DNA of 64,000 nucleotides from Clostridia bacterium (GTDB lineage: Bacteria; Bacillota; Clostridia; Christensenellales; Aristaeellaceae). The DNA lies in NCBI GenBank assembly GCA_017470145.1, contig JAFUFB010000015.1, positions 1-64,000 on the forward strand, written 5' to 3'. The notes under the pieces are model-generated. The model did not search any database and was not told where the DNA came from. It worked only from the letters and a program-made list of their open reading frames with translations. Both the position numbers and the translations under genes were made by a program. Shown one piece after another: positions 13,940 to 23,016 of this stretch. How positions within the stretch are numbered: the first letter of the stretch is position 1; every line of letters begins with the position of its first letter.

Positions 13940-16093
13940 ATGTCTGAAGCCAACCCCCTGGAGCGCCTCCGCTGCGTGGTAGAGCGCATTACTTATCAAT
14001 CCGATGGTTACAGCGTTTTGAAATGCGCCGCGAAGGGATACACGGATCTGGTGACGGTGGTGGGCACCATGCCCGACGCCCATGTGGGCTCCGTGTTGAC
14101 CCTGGGGGGCTTTTGGAAGATTGATAGCCGATACGGCCGCCAGTTCGAGGTCCGTACCTTTGAGGAAACCCTGCCAGCCACGGTATATGGCATGGAGAAA
14201 TACCTGGGCTCCGGCCTCATCCGGGGCATCGGGCCCAAGTTCGCCAAGCAGATCGTGAACCATTTCGGCGCTGACACCCTGAATATTATTGAATCTGATC
14301 CTGATCGACTGCTGAATGTGCCTGGCATCGGGCAAAAGCGGGTGGAGCAGATCAAGAAGAGCTGGGCGGAACAGAAGGAAATCAAGAACATCATGCTGTT
14401 CCTGCAGGGGCACGACGTCAGCACCGCCCACGCCACCAAGATCTATAAGCAATACGGCTCGGATTCCTTAACCGTGGTGCAGGAAAACCCTTACCGCCTG
14501 GCGGACGATATTTGGGGCATCGGCTTCAAAACCGCGGACACCATCGCCGCCAAGCTGGGCTTCGGCAAGGAGCAGTTCGTCCGCCTGCGGTCCGGGCTGC
14601 TATATACCCTGAACAAGCTTGCGGAGGAAGGGCATTGCTATGCCCGGCGGGATCAGTTGATGGAAACCGGCAGCCAGCTGCTGGAGGTGGAGGAAAATCT
14701 CCTTTCCATGACCCTGGACGAGATGATCCGCACGGAGGACGTGAAAACCGCTCCCCTGCCGGAGGGGGAGGGCGTAGCCATCTATCTGGCCCCCTTCTAT
14801 TTTTCGGAAATCGGTGTTCGGAATCGCCTCTGTCTGATTCGGGACACGGAGGTGACCTATCAGTTCTCCGCGGGGCTGGGGGAAAGCGGCATCGAGTATG
14901 ACCCGGCCCAGCTGCAGGCCATCCGCGTGGCGGTGGAGAGCAAAGTCATGATCCTGACCGGCGGGCCTGGCACGGGCAAGAGCACCACCACCCTGGGCAT
15001 CCTGCGGGCCTTTGCTGGACAGCGGATTCTGCTGGCTGCCCCCACGGGGCGGGCGGCGAAGCGGCTGGCGGAGGTGACGGGGATGGAGGCCAAGACCATC
15101 CATCGCCTGCTGGAATTCAAGCCTCCGGAGGGTTATAAGCGAAACGAGGAAAATCCCCTGGAAGGGGATCTGCTCATCGTGGATGAATGCTCCATGGTGG
15201 ATATCATCCTGATGAATTCCCTGCTAAAAGCCGTGCCGGTGGGCATGCGGGTCATCCTGGTAGGGGATGTGGATCAGCTGCCCAGCGTAGGGGCGGGCAA
15301 CGTGCTGCGGGATTTGATCGCCAGCGGGGCCTTCCCGGTGGTGCGCTTAACGAAAATCTTCCGCCAGGCCGCCTCCAGCCGCATCATTACCAATGCTCAC
15401 CGGATCAATCAGGGAGAATATCCGGACCTGTCCAATGGCAAGGATACGGACTTCTTTTTCATGCCCTCCGAGGAGCCGGAGCAGGCGGCACAGCTCATCG
15501 TCAGCCTGGTGAAGGATCGGCTGCCCCGGTTCTATCATGTGACGCCCCAGTCCATTCAAGTGCTGACCCCCATGCAGCGGGGCGCGGTAGGGGCCGCCAC
15601 CCTGAACCAGATGCTGCAGGCGGCGCTGAATCCCGCGGTCACTGATCGCTTCGGCAACGCCACGCCGGAGCTGCATCGGGGCGGATATGCCTTTCGGCCC
15701 CGGGATAAGGTGATGCAGATTCGAAATAATTATGACAAAGAGGTGTTCAATGGGGACATTGGCGTGGTGGAAAGCATCCAGGTGGAGGAAAGAACTTTGG
15801 CCATCCGCTTCGATGACCGGCTGATTTCCTACGACGTGACCGAGCTGGACGAGATCGTTCTGGCCTATGCCACCACGGTGCATAAGGCCCAGGGCGCGGA
15901 GTATCCCCTGGTGGTGATGCCTGTGATGATGACCCATTTCCCCATGCTGCAGCGGAATCTGCTGTATACCGGCATTACCCGGGCCAAGAAGGGCCTGGTG
16001 CTGGTAGGGCAGAAGAAGGCCATTGGCTACTGCGTCCGAAAGGTGACGGTGGACCAGCGCAACACCCTGTTGGCGGAAAGGCTCAAGGAGTGA
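13940..16093 (+). CDS. recD2: RecD2-family ATP-dependent DNA helicase
   Basis: The 717-residue protein is a stand-alone RecD-like SF1B helicase (5'-3'), involved in recombination and repair without RecBC. The N-terminal region has RecD2 OB and helix-hairpin-helix segments (GIGPKFAKQIVNHFG, LNVPGIGQKRVEQIKK, then WGIGFKTADTIAAKLG). The motor follows from about residue 325: Walker A ILTGGPGTGKSTTTLGI, APTGRAAKRLAE, Walker B LLIVDECSMVD, GDVDQLPSVGAGNVL and the C-terminal ATTVHKAQGAEYP and YTGITRAKKGLVLVG motifs. AAAGGAGG precedes the start. Confidence 0.95.
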   Translation: MSEANPLERLRCVVERITYQSDGYSVLKCAAKGYTDLVTVVGTMPDAHVGSVLTLGGFWKIDSRYGRQFEVRTFEETLPATVYGMEKYLGSGLIRGIGPKFAKQIVNHFGADTLNIIESDPDRLLNVPGIGQKRVEQIKKSWAEQKEIKNIMLFLQGHDVSTAHATKIYKQYGSDSLTVVQENPYRLADDIWGIGFKTADTIAAKLGFGKEQFVRLRSGLLYTLNKLAEEGHCYARRDQLMETGSQLLEVEENLLSMTLDEMIRTEDVKTAPLPEGEGVAIYLAPFYFSEIGVRNRLCLIRDTEVTYQFSAGLGESGIEYDPAQLQAIRVAVESKVMILTGGPGTGKSTTTLGILRAFAGQRILLAAPTGRAAKRLAEVTGMEAKTIHRLLEFKPPEGYKRNEENPLEGDLLIVDECSMVDIILMNSLLKAVPVGMRVILVGDVDQLPSVGAGNVLRDLIASGAFPVVRLTKIFRQAASSRIITNAHRINQGEYPDLSNGKDTDFFFMPSEEPEQAAQLIVSLVKDRLPRFYHVTPQSIQVLTPMQRGAVGAATLNQMLQAALNPAVTDRFGNATPELHRGGYAFRPRDKVMQIRNNYDKEVFNGDIGVVESIQVEERTLAIRFDDRLISYDVTELDEIVLAYATTVHKAQGAEYPLVVMPVMMTHFPMLQRNLLYTGITRAKKGLVLVGQKKAIGYCVRKVTVDQRNTLLAERLKE

Positions 16094-16162
16094 TTAAACG
16101 AACATAAACTGCGCCTTTCCTGGATGGGGGAGGACGCCTGTTCTTCGAAAGGCTTTCGAAAC

Positions 16163-16186
16163 GCCGGGATTCGGCATTTCTTTTTG
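16163..16186 (+). terminator. terminator after recD2
   Basis: GCCG-GGATT-CGGC hairpin followed by ATTTCTTTTT, 70 nt after the recD2 stop. Confidence 0.6.
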
Positions 16187-16249
16187 CCTGTAAAAGTGAT
16201 ACAATATGCCCCGTTCCGGCCAGGCTGGATCGAAGGAGAGAGAAAACAC

Positions 16250-17008
16250 ATGATCGCGAATTATCACAGCCACACCACCCGGTGCCATCATGCCACGGGG
16301 ACCCAGCGGGAATACATCGAGCGTGCCATCCAGGCGGGGTTCCAGATCTGGGGCTTTTCGGACCACACGCCCTATCCCTTCCCGGGGGAGTACGTGTCCA
16401 CCTTCCGGATGCTGCCGGCGGACCTGGAAAGCTATGTGGAGGAGACGCTGCGGCTGAAGGTGGAATATCAGGGCCAGATCGAGATTCACCTGGGGCTGGA
16501 GGCGGAATACTATCCGGACCTGTTCGAGGGGCTGCTACGGCTCTGCGAGGGGTATCCCATTGAATACATGATCCTGGGGCAGCACGCCCTGAAAAACGAG
16601 TATGATGGGCTGTTCTCCGGCCGGGAAACGGCGGAGGAGGCCACCCTGAAGCTTTACTGCGACCAGGTGAGCGAGGGGATTGCCACTGGGAAATTCCTCT
16701 ACGTGGCCCATCCAGACCTGATCAATTATGTGGGACCGGAAGCGATCTACGAGAAGCATATCCGCCGGCTGCTTCGGGCTATGAAGGAGCATCATGTGCC
16801 CGGGGAAATCAACTTCCTGGGGCTGATGGAAGGGCGGAATTATCCCAATCCCCGGTTCTGGAAGCTGGCGGGGGAGGAAGGGATCGACGTGATCTTCGGG
16901 GCGGACGCCCACCACACGGAGCATGTTTTTGTGCCGGGGGTGGAAGAAAGGGCGAAGCGGCTGGCGGAGGAAAATCATCTCCACGTGCTGGAAAAGCTTC
17001 CCTTGTGA
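16250..17008 (+). CDS. PHP-domain phosphatase, histidinol-phosphatase (HisJ/HisK) type
   Basis: The 252-residue protein starts with the PHP motif ANYHSHTTRCHHATG and continues with GFSDHTPYPF, GLEAEYYPD, GQHALKN, YVAHPDLINY and GADAHH, the metal-binding histidine and acidic residues of the PHP phosphatase family. Length and motif order fit histidinol-phosphatase HisJ, which removes phosphate from histidinol phosphate. No other his genes are nearby, so a related phosphoester substrate cannot be excluded. ATG 16250 follows AGGAG; the frame upstream has no ribosome site. A weak TACAAT -10 lies at 16200-16205. Confidence 0.8.
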   Translation: MIANYHSHTTRCHHATGTQREYIERAIQAGFQIWGFSDHTPYPFPGEYVSTFRMLPADLESYVEETLRLKVEYQGQIEIHLGLEAEYYPDLFEGLLRLCEGYPIEYMILGQHALKNEYDGLFSGRETAEEATLKLYCDQVSEGIATGKFLYVAHPDLINYVGPEAIYEKHIRRLLRAMKEHHVPGEINFLGLMEGRNYPNPRFWKLAGEEGIDVIFGADAHHTEHVFVPGVEERAKRLAEENHLHVLEKLPL

Positions 17009-17024
17009 AAAAAGTATCATGATG

Positions 17025-17186
17025 GTTTCGTCGTATGCGCGCGGGAGTTCCCCTCCGGGGCACGCTCTCGCTCCGTTCCAGACGTAGCGGCACAAAGCGG
17101 CTGCCTTCGGGCAAGCCCTTGACACCCGCTAAGTGCCGACGTCTTCCAAGGGCCCCTGAGTGAAACATCCCTTCGCACGACGAAAC
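17025..17186 (-). repeat. family A structured repeat, copy A2 (minus orientation)
   Basis: Ends GTTTCGTCGT and ACGACGAAAC are perfectly complementary but differ from other copies by paired changes. It lies between convergent genes and is sense-oriented with respect to the minus-strand galE operon, downstream of that operon's terminator. Confidence 0.9.
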
Positions 17187-17210
17187 AGCTTTGCGGTAAT
17201 CAAATAGGAA

Positions 17211-17236
17211 AGGGCCGGAGGCGACACTCCGGCCCT
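17211..17236 (-). terminator. terminator of the exopolysaccharide/galE operon
   Basis: AGGGCCGGAG-TGTCG-CCTCCGGCCCT hairpin, then TTTCCTATTTG on the minus strand, just after the small membrane-protein gene. Confidence 0.75.
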
Positions 17237-17241
17237 CAAGT

Positions 17242-17439
17242 TTATTCTTTTTCCTTGTCGCCCTTTCGGCGGCGAACCCACCAGACGCCCTCCAGCCCCA
17301 GCCCTACCAGGAAGGCGATGTTCCCAACGATGGAAATCCAGGAGCCGGTGGGTGTATGAATATTCAGCCCGACGATGCTCATCACCAGCCCGAGAATCCA
17401 TAGGCTGGCGCCCAGGGCGGGCAGCAGCTTGCCGCTCAT
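17242..17439 (-). CDS. small two-helix membrane protein (65 aa)
   Basis: Two hydrophobic segments, about residues 6-24 (ALGASLWILGLVMSIVGL) and 34-54 (ISIVGNIAFLVGLGLEGVWW), are followed by a strongly basic-charged tail (VRRRKGDKEKE), which predicts a cytoplasmic C-terminus. The ATG at 17439 overlaps the galE stop (ATGA), so it is translationally coupled to galE and is the last gene of that operon. I do not recognise a named family; a role in envelope or polysaccharide work is inferred only from position. Confidence 0.65.
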   Translation of the reverse strand: MSGKLLPALGASLWILGLVMSIVGLNIHTPTGSWISIVGNIAFLVGLGLEGVWWVRRRKGDKEKE

Positions 17440-18452
17440 CCGTGGTACCCCTTGGGATTCTGGGTCTGGAACCGATAGGTATCCCGACACATATCCTCCA
17501 GATTCTTCTCCGCGGTCCATCCCAGCAGCTCCTTCGCCTTGGTGGGATCCGCGTAGTTCTCCGCGATGTCGCCGGCCCGGCGGGGGGCGATAACATAGGG
17601 AATATCCACCCCGTTGACCCGGTTAAAGGTGTGCACCAGGTCCAGCACGGAATAGCCTACGCCGGTACCCAGGTTGATGATCTCGCTGCCGGTCCGCTTC
17701 GCTGCGAAATCACAGGCCAGCACATGGCCCCGGGCCAGGTCTACCACATGGATGTAATCCCGAACGCCGGTGCCGTCCTTGGTGGGATAATCATTGCCGA
17801 AGACGTTCAGATGATCCAGCTCGCCAACGGCCACCTTGGCGATGTAGGGCATGAGGTTGTTCGGAATGCCGGAGGGATCCTCGCCGATGAGGCCGGAGGC
17901 ATGGGCGCCGATGGGGTTAAAGTACCGCAGCAGCACGACGCTCCATTCCGGATCCGCCACCGCCTGGCCCTCCAGGATCTTTTCGATCATGAACTTGGTC
18001 CATCCGTAGGGATTCGTGCAGCCCAGGGAGGGCATATCCTCCCGATAGGGAACCTCCGTCTGATTGCCATAGACCGTGGCGGAGGAGGAGAACACGATGC
18101 GCTTGACACCATGGGCCTGCATGACCTCCATTAGCGTCAGGGTGGTATCCAGGTTGTTGCGATAATACCGCAGGGGCTGCTGCACGCTTTCGCCCACGGC
18201 TTTTAGGCCGGCGAAATGGATCACGGCGTCGAACTGATTCTCGTCAAAGATGCGGCTCAGGGCTTCCCGGTCGCTAACGTCCGCCTCGTAATGGGCCACG
18301 GGATGGCCCACGATCTGCTCCACCCGGCGGATGGCCTCCGGGCTGGAATTGATATAATTATCCACGATAACGGCCTCATGCCCAGCCTGGCAGAGCTCGA
18401 CGCAGGTATGGGAGCCGATAAAGCCGGCGCCGCCGGTAAGCAGAATTTTCAT
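17436..18452 (-). CDS. galE: UDP-glucose 4-epimerase
   Basis: The 338-residue short-chain dehydrogenase-type epimerase has the NAD-binding GGAGFIGSHTCVEL at its start, HFAGLKAVGESV, SSSATVYG, the catalytic YGWTKFMIE (YxxxK) and YFNPIGAHASG. It interconverts UDP-glucose and UDP-galactose using bound NAD. It lies downstream of a nucleotidyltransferase and a sugar-phosphate transferase, so precursor supply for an exopolysaccharide is likely. AAAGGAA precedes the start. Confidence 0.95.
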   Translation of the reverse strand: MKILLTGGAGFIGSHTCVELCQAGHEAVIVDNYINSSPEAIRRVEQIVGHPVAHYEADVSDREALSRIFDENQFDAVIHFAGLKAVGESVQQPLRYYRNNLDTTLTLMEVMQAHGVKRIVFSSSATVYGNQTEVPYREDMPSLGCTNPYGWTKFMIEKILEGQAVADPEWSVVLLRYFNPIGAHASGLIGEDPSGIPNNLMPYIAKVAVGELDHLNVFGNDYPTKDGTGVRDYIHVVDLARGHVLACDFAAKRTGSEIINLGTGVGYSVLDLVHTFNRVNGVDIPYVIAPRRAGDIAENYADPTKAKELLGWTAEKNLEDMCRDTYRFQTQNPKGYHG

Positions 18453-18546
18453 CTGTGCGTTCCTTTCATCTACGGTGGTTTATGCAGGGGAGCCGTGGAC
18501 TCCCGCGCATGCAATACTATGGAGAAGCATTTCTCCGGGTTTGCGC

Positions 18547-19452
18547 TTACAGCTTCTCCGGATAATCGCCCTTGTCGTGGAGCTTTTTCAGCTCGCCCGC
18601 CACATAGGCCTTATCCTCCTTATAGGTGACGCCGAACCAGACCGCGTCGGTGGAAAGCACTTCCACCTTCAGGCCTTCCTCATGCATGAGGGTATCCACC
18701 AGGGCGGGTAGGACGTATTCCTTCTTCAGGGGGTCTCCCTCCGGAGAGGCCAGGAAGGAAGCGAGATGCTTTTCCCCTTCCTCGAAGAAGGAGGGGGCGA
18801 AGCCCCAGAAATTCATGGAGACCAGGGCGTTGGGATCCAGGATGACGCCTTCCGGATCGTCATTGATGTCCCGAATGGTGCCATCCGGGAAGGGGAGGAT
18901 CTTGTAGGTCTCGGTGACCTTGACCAGATTCCCTTCCTCATCCTTCGAGCAGACGCCGCGAGTTACATGGCCATTTTCGGAAACGGTGTTCTTCAGATAA
19001 TAGGCCACCATGGAGGCCTTGTTCTGGGTATTCTGCAGGCGATGGAGGCTGCCCGCCATGGCGACGAAGGCGTCCTTGCCATAATAGTCGTCCGCGTTGA
19101 TGACGGCGAAGGGCTCGTTGATCACGTTCTTCGCGCAGGTAACGGCGTGGACGGTGCCATAGGGCTTGGTCCGATCCGCCGGGGCCTGGAAGCCGCCGGG
19201 CAGAGAGCTATACTCTTGATAGGCGTACTCCACATGGACCTTCTCCGCGATTTTGTTTCCGATCATCTCTTTAAACTGATCCGCCATGCTCTCGCGAATC
19301 ACGAAGACCACCTTGTCGAAGCCGGCCTGAATCGCATCATGGATGGAATATTCCATCAGGATTTCCCCGTTCGGGCCAATGCGGTCGATCTGCTTGTTGC
19401 CGCCGTAACGGGAACCCAGGCCAGCGGCCATGATCAGTAAAGTAGTATTCAT
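18547..19452 (-). CDS. sugar-phosphate nucleotidyltransferase-like protein
   Basis: The 301-residue protein has the nucleotidyltransferase signature LLIMAAGLGSRYGGNKQIDRIGP near the N-terminus, FAVINADDYYG for metal binding and GTVHAVTCAKN. This branch is distinct from GalU and GlmU, lacks the GlmU hexapeptide repeats, and is often annotated only as nucleotidyltransferase. It probably makes an NDP-sugar. Its start overlaps the stop of the sugar transferase gene by one base (TGATG), so the genes are coupled. It is followed by galE. The sugar specificity is not readable. Confidence 0.8.
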   Translation of the reverse strand: MNTTLLIMAAGLGSRYGGNKQIDRIGPNGEILMEYSIHDAIQAGFDKVVFVIRESMADQFKEMIGNKIAEKVHVEYAYQEYSSLPGGFQAPADRTKPYGTVHAVTCAKNVINEPFAVINADDYYGKDAFVAMAGSLHRLQNTQNKASMVAYYLKNTVSENGHVTRGVCSKDEEGNLVKVTETYKILPFPDGTIRDINDDPEGVILDPNALVSMNFWGFAPSFFEEGEKHLASFLASPEGDPLKKEYVLPALVDTLMHEEGLKVEVLSTDAVWFGVTYKEDKAYVAGELKKLHDKGDYPEKL

Positions 19453-20882
19453 CAGACTTGACTCCTCCTTCTTCTTTTAGGGGTTTGTATCTCCTTAGGG
19501 GCGGACTGCAGCGGGGGCAGCTCAAACCCCTGAGTGGAATCGCGTTTAAACAGCACGGTGGCCGTTCGCATCAGCAGTTTGATATCCAGCCAGACGGAAA
19601 AGCTTTCGATGTACATCAGATCCAGCATCAGCTTATCCTCCGGCGTGGTGTTATATCGGCCCTCGATCTGGGCGTAGCCGGTGATGCCGGCCTTCATCTT
19701 TTCCCGATAGGCAAAATCGGGGTAGGTCTCCTTATACCGGTCGATATTGGCCAGCATTTCCGGCCGGGGGCCCACCAGGCTCATTTCCCCCTTCAGCACG
19801 TTGATGAACTGGGGAATCTCGTCCATGCGGAAGCGGCGAAGCACCTTGCCCACCCGGGTAATCCGGGGATCATTGATGGCGGTGGACACCTGATTGTCGT
19901 GCAGGGAGGCCTCCACCTTCATGGTGCGGAACTTCCAGATGGTAAACTCCCAGCCCCGGATGGTCAGCCGCTTCTGGCGGAAAAACACGGGGCCGTGATC
20001 CTCCAGATGGATGGCGGCGGCGATGACGCCCATCAGGGGGGAAAGAATGATCAGGCACAGCAGGGAGATCAAAATATCGCCCCCGCGCTTTACCGCCCGC
20101 TGATAGAAGGACATTTTGAAAAATTCCATCTCCAGGAAGGGGGCGTCGTCCACGATGGCGGGGCGAGAATTGCAGAGGATGGTCTCCTGCAGCTGGGCTT
20201 TGCACATAATGTCCTTCCGCAGGTCATAGCACATCTTCAGCACGATGGCTTTATCCGTCTGCGGAATTTGGCCCAGGAAAACCACTTCGGCGTTGGCGAT
20301 GCGCTCCCGCAGGTCGGGGGCGTTGTACATGGCGCAATCATCCACAGACCATTGCAGCCGATAGCGGGAGATTTTGGACCGGAGGGGAATTTCCTGATCC
20401 TCGTCCCCAACGATCAGCAGCACGGAGCGGGGAGGGTGGAAACGGAAATAGAGATCATTGCCCACCCGAACGAAGCAGATAATGATACCCACCTGCAGCA
20501 CCAGGGCCAGCAGGAGATAGAGCAGATCCGCTCCGAAGAGAATCAGATGATCATTATAATTCTCGTTTACGTTCATGATTTCCATCTGCAGATAAGCCAC
20601 CAGATCGGTAATCACCGTGCCCGTCACCAGGGCGGAAATCACCGGCTTGGACTTTTTCCGCCCCACATCGAAGCCGCCGTACACCGCGTGCATGGCGATG
20701 ATGAGGACGCAAAAGGTCAGCAGCGTGGTAGCGAAGGTACGGTTCAGATGGCGCAGATAGATATTCGGAATAGAGAGACAGGCAAAAAAAACGGCGGCCA
20801 GCATCCCATAGAGCACAACGGTCATCGCCCCGATCGCCAGATCGGACTTGACCTGGTGAAAGGAACGCGTTTGAGTCGCCAC
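19452..20882 (-). CDS. polyprenyl-phosphate sugar-phosphate transferase (WbaP/WcaJ-like), exopolysaccharide priming
   Basis: The 476-residue protein has four or five N-terminal membrane helices (residues about 15-140), a soluble middle region, and the C-terminal bacterial sugar transferase domain (about 255-450) with KRGGDILISLLCLIILSPLM, FRQKRLTIRGWEFTIWKFRTM, RRFRMDEIPQFINVLKGEMS and GPRPEM. Such proteins transfer a sugar-1-phosphate from a UDP-sugar to undecaprenyl phosphate, the first step of capsule or exopolysaccharide synthesis. The start is GTG 20882, 9 nt after AGGAGG. It is first in an operon of four genes. Confidence 0.92.
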   Translation of the reverse strand: MATQTRSFHQVKSDLAIGAMTVVLYGMLAAVFFACLSIPNIYLRHLNRTFATTLLTFCVLIIAMHAVYGGFDVGRKKSKPVISALVTGTVITDLVAYLQMEIMNVNENYNDHLILFGADLLYLLLALVLQVGIIICFVRVGNDLYFRFHPPRSVLLIVGDEDQEIPLRSKISRYRLQWSVDDCAMYNAPDLRERIANAEVVFLGQIPQTDKAIVLKMCYDLRKDIMCKAQLQETILCNSRPAIVDDAPFLEMEFFKMSFYQRAVKRGGDILISLLCLIILSPLMGVIAAAIHLEDHGPVFFRQKRLTIRGWEFTIWKFRTMKVEASLHDNQVSTAINDPRITRVGKVLRRFRMDEIPQFINVLKGEMSLVGPRPEMLANIDRYKETYPDFAYREKMKAGITGYAQIEGRYNTTPEDKLMLDLMYIESFSVWLDIKLLMRTATVLFKRDSTQGFELPPLQSAPKEIQTPKRRRRSQV

Positions 20883-20917
20883 AGGAACCCGCCTCCTTCA
20901 ATCCATATCCGTGTGAT

Positions 20918-20946
20918 ATGATACCATAGAAGGTAAGCGCTGTCAA
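20918..20946 (-). promoter_or_regulatory. promoter of the exopolysaccharide operon
   Basis: Minus-strand TTGACA (20941-20946), 17-nt spacer, TATCAT (20918-20923), 36 nt before the GTG start. Confidence 0.8.
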
Positions 20947-21002
20947 TTTAAATGGAGACGATCAAAGAAGGTCGAAAAGTGGGTTTTGGACAAAGATGAC
21001 AC

Positions 21003-21031
21003 TTGACAGAAAAGCCAAAAGACAGTAAAAC
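21003..21031 (+). promoter_or_regulatory. promoter of the phosphoglucomutase-like gene
   Basis: TTGACA (21003-21008), 17-nt spacer, TAAAAC (21026-21031); divergent from the exopolysaccharide promoter. Confidence 0.6.
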
Positions 21032-21110
21032 AAAAGCGTGTTAGAAAGAGAGCGCCTGGGAAAGAAACTTTTAATATCGACTCACGCAGGAAAAAAGGAG
21101 GACAAGGACG

Positions 21111-21746
21111 ATGAGTTACAAGGGGATCATTTTTGACCTGGATGGGGTAATCTGTTCCACGGATGAATATCATTATCAGGCCTGGAAAGCCCTGGCGGAT
21201 CGGTTGGGGATACCCTTTGATCGGGAGCGGAACAACCTGCTGCGGGGCGTCAGCCGGATGCAGAGTCTGGAGATCATCCTGGAGAAGAGCGATAAGGCCT
21301 ATTCCGAGGAGGAGAAAGCGGCCTTCGCTGAGGAGAAGAACACCCTGTATCGCCAGCTGCTGGGGCAGATGTCTACCAAAGACTTATCGGACGACGTGAA
21401 GGATACGCTGCAGGCCCTGCGGGCTCAGGGGCTGAAGCTGGCTATTGGCTCCTCCAGCAAGAACACACCCTTCATTCTGGAACGGATCGGCTTGGGAGAT
21501 TTCTTCGATGCGGTGGCGGATGGCAACTGTATCACCCGCTCCAAGCCGGATCCGGAGGTATTCCTGAAGGCGGCGGAGTTCATTGGGGAGAATCCCGGGG
21601 ACTGTCTCGTGGTAGAGGATGCCCACGCGGGGGTGGAAGCTGCCCGAGGCGGCGGGTTCGACTGCGCCGCCATGGGGGATGCCAAGGAGGATCCCCGGGC
21701 GACCTATCATCTGGAGAAGTTCTCAGATCTGCTGAAGTATGTGTAA
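21111..21746 (+). CDS. pgmB: beta-phosphoglucomutase family HAD hydrolase
   Basis: The 211-residue protein has HAD motif I with the nucleophile (GIIFDLDGVICSTDEYHYQAW), the cap-domain RGVSRMQSLEIILE typical of beta-phosphoglucomutase, motif II (LAIGSSSKN), the KPDPEVF lysine motif III and VVEDAHAGVEAA motif IV. It would interconvert beta-glucose-1-phosphate and glucose-6-phosphate. No inverting maltose- or trehalose-type phosphorylase (GH65) is in the window, so its partner is elsewhere; the GH94 enzyme yields the alpha anomer. AAAGGAGG precedes the ATG. Confidence 0.88.
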   Translation: MSYKGIIFDLDGVICSTDEYHYQAWKALADRLGIPFDRERNNLLRGVSRMQSLEIILEKSDKAYSEEEKAAFAEEKNTLYRQLLGQMSTKDLSDDVKDTLQALRAQGLKLAIGSSSKNTPFILERIGLGDFFDAVADGNCITRSKPDPEVFLKAAEFIGENPGDCLVVEDAHAGVEAARGGGFDCAAMGDAKEDPRATYHLEKFSDLLKYV

Positions 21747-21848
21747 TTCGGAGCTGGATTTCAATTTTTCCCCTATCAATCAATGATGGGGAAGGTTTCG
21801 TTGATGCGTCTGAATGTGCCGTCATCACAGCGTTTTGTCATGCGAATC

Positions 21849-21876
21849 AAAAAACGGGGCGGATGCCCCGTTTTTT
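21849..21876. terminator. bidirectional terminator between pgmB and pyrB
   Basis: AAAAAACGGGGC-GGAT-GCCCCGTTTTTT is a perfect hairpin with A and T runs, between convergent genes; it serves both pgmB and the pyrimidine operon. Confidence 0.85.
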
Positions 21877-21921
21877 GGTGAATGAATTGGTTAGAGAGCC
21901 TGAGAGAATTCCTCCCGAGGC

Positions 21922-22989
21922 TTACTTGGCTTTGGCTTCGCAGTAGACGCAGCGGTAGATGTCGCTGTCGCCTACCTGGTAGAAGGCGTGGCGCAGCTCC
22001 TGCTCCGTCTGGGAGATGCAGCGATGATTCTTGCAGACGAAACGATCATAGATCAGGGGCCGCGGGGCGGGAAACTCCGTGTCGCCCAGCAGCATCAGGA
22101 TTAGCGCCATCCGCATATAGCGGCCATAGAGCATCTGTTTGAAATAGCAGGCCCGGGGATCCTCATCCACCTGGACGCTGATTTCATTGACCCGGGGCAG
22201 GGGATGCATGACGCGCATATCGGACTTGGCAGTGCGCAGCTTCTCCGGGGTCAGGATGTAGCTGTCCTTCACCCGCTCGTAAAGCTCCGGATCGCTGAAG
22301 CGCTCCCGCTGGACGCGGGTCATATACAGGATATCCAGCTCCGGCATGGCCTCCTCCAGGGAGGTGGTTTCCCGATAAGGAATCTGCTTGCGATTGAGCG
22401 CGTCCCGAACAAAGGTGGGGGCCCGGAGGGTTTCCGGGGAGATCATGACAAACCGGACGCCGGGATAGCGGCTCATGGCCTCAATCAGGGAATGAACGGT
22501 GCGGCCATATTTCAGATCGCCGCAGACGCCGATGGTCAGATGATCAAAATGACCCATCTCCCGATGAATGGTCAGGAGATCCGCCAGGGTCTGGGTGGGA
22601 TGACAATGCCCCCCATCCCCGGCATTGATGATGGGAATGGAGGCAGCGTTGGCCAGCACCAGGGCGGCGCCCTCCTGGGGATGACGCATTGCGATGATGT
22701 CCGCATAGCAGCTGACGGTATGGGCGGTGTCCGCCACGCTTTCTCCCTTAACGACGGAGGAATTGGAGGAGCCGGGCACGGAGATGACGTGCCCTCCCAG
22801 GCTATACATGGCGGATTCAAAGCTGAGGCGGGTCCGAGTAGAAGGCTCAAAGAACAGGGTGGCCAGGATCTTGCCATCGCAGGCATGGGCGTATTTAGCC
22901 GGATGATCCATGATGTCGGTGGCGGTCTGAATCAGGGAATCGATCTCCGCCACGGAGAGATCCAGAATATCGATGACTGAACGTTTCAT
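21922..22989 (-). CDS. pyrB: aspartate carbamoyltransferase with C-terminal PyrI-like zinc module
   Basis: The 355-residue protein condenses carbamoyl phosphate and aspartate. Residues 1-305 are the ATCase fold: FFEPSTRTRLSFESAM (carbamoyl phosphate), HPTQTLADLLTI and MHPLPRVNEI. The tail of about 45 residues contains CKNHRCISQTE and YRCVYCEAK, the C-x4-C/C-x2-C ligand pattern and surrounding residues of the zinc domain of regulatory subunit PyrI, but without PyrI's nucleotide-binding domain. No separate pyrI is present. ATG 22989 has AAAGG 8 nt upstream. It is last in the pyr operon. Confidence 0.92.
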   Translation of the reverse strand: MKRSVIDILDLSVAEIDSLIQTATDIMDHPAKYAHACDGKILATLFFEPSTRTRLSFESAMYSLGGHVISVPGSSNSSVVKGESVADTAHTVSCYADIIAMRHPQEGAALVLANAASIPIINAGDGGHCHPTQTLADLLTIHREMGHFDHLTIGVCGDLKYGRTVHSLIEAMSRYPGVRFVMISPETLRAPTFVRDALNRKQIPYRETTSLEEAMPELDILYMTRVQRERFSDPELYERVKDSYILTPEKLRTAKSDMRVMHPLPRVNEISVQVDEDPRACYFKQMLYGRYMRMALILMLLGDTEFPAPRPLIYDRFVCKNHRCISQTEQELRHAFYQVGDSDIYRCVYCEAKAK

Positions 22990-23016
22990 GTTAAATACCT
23001 TTCGAGTTACATTGAT

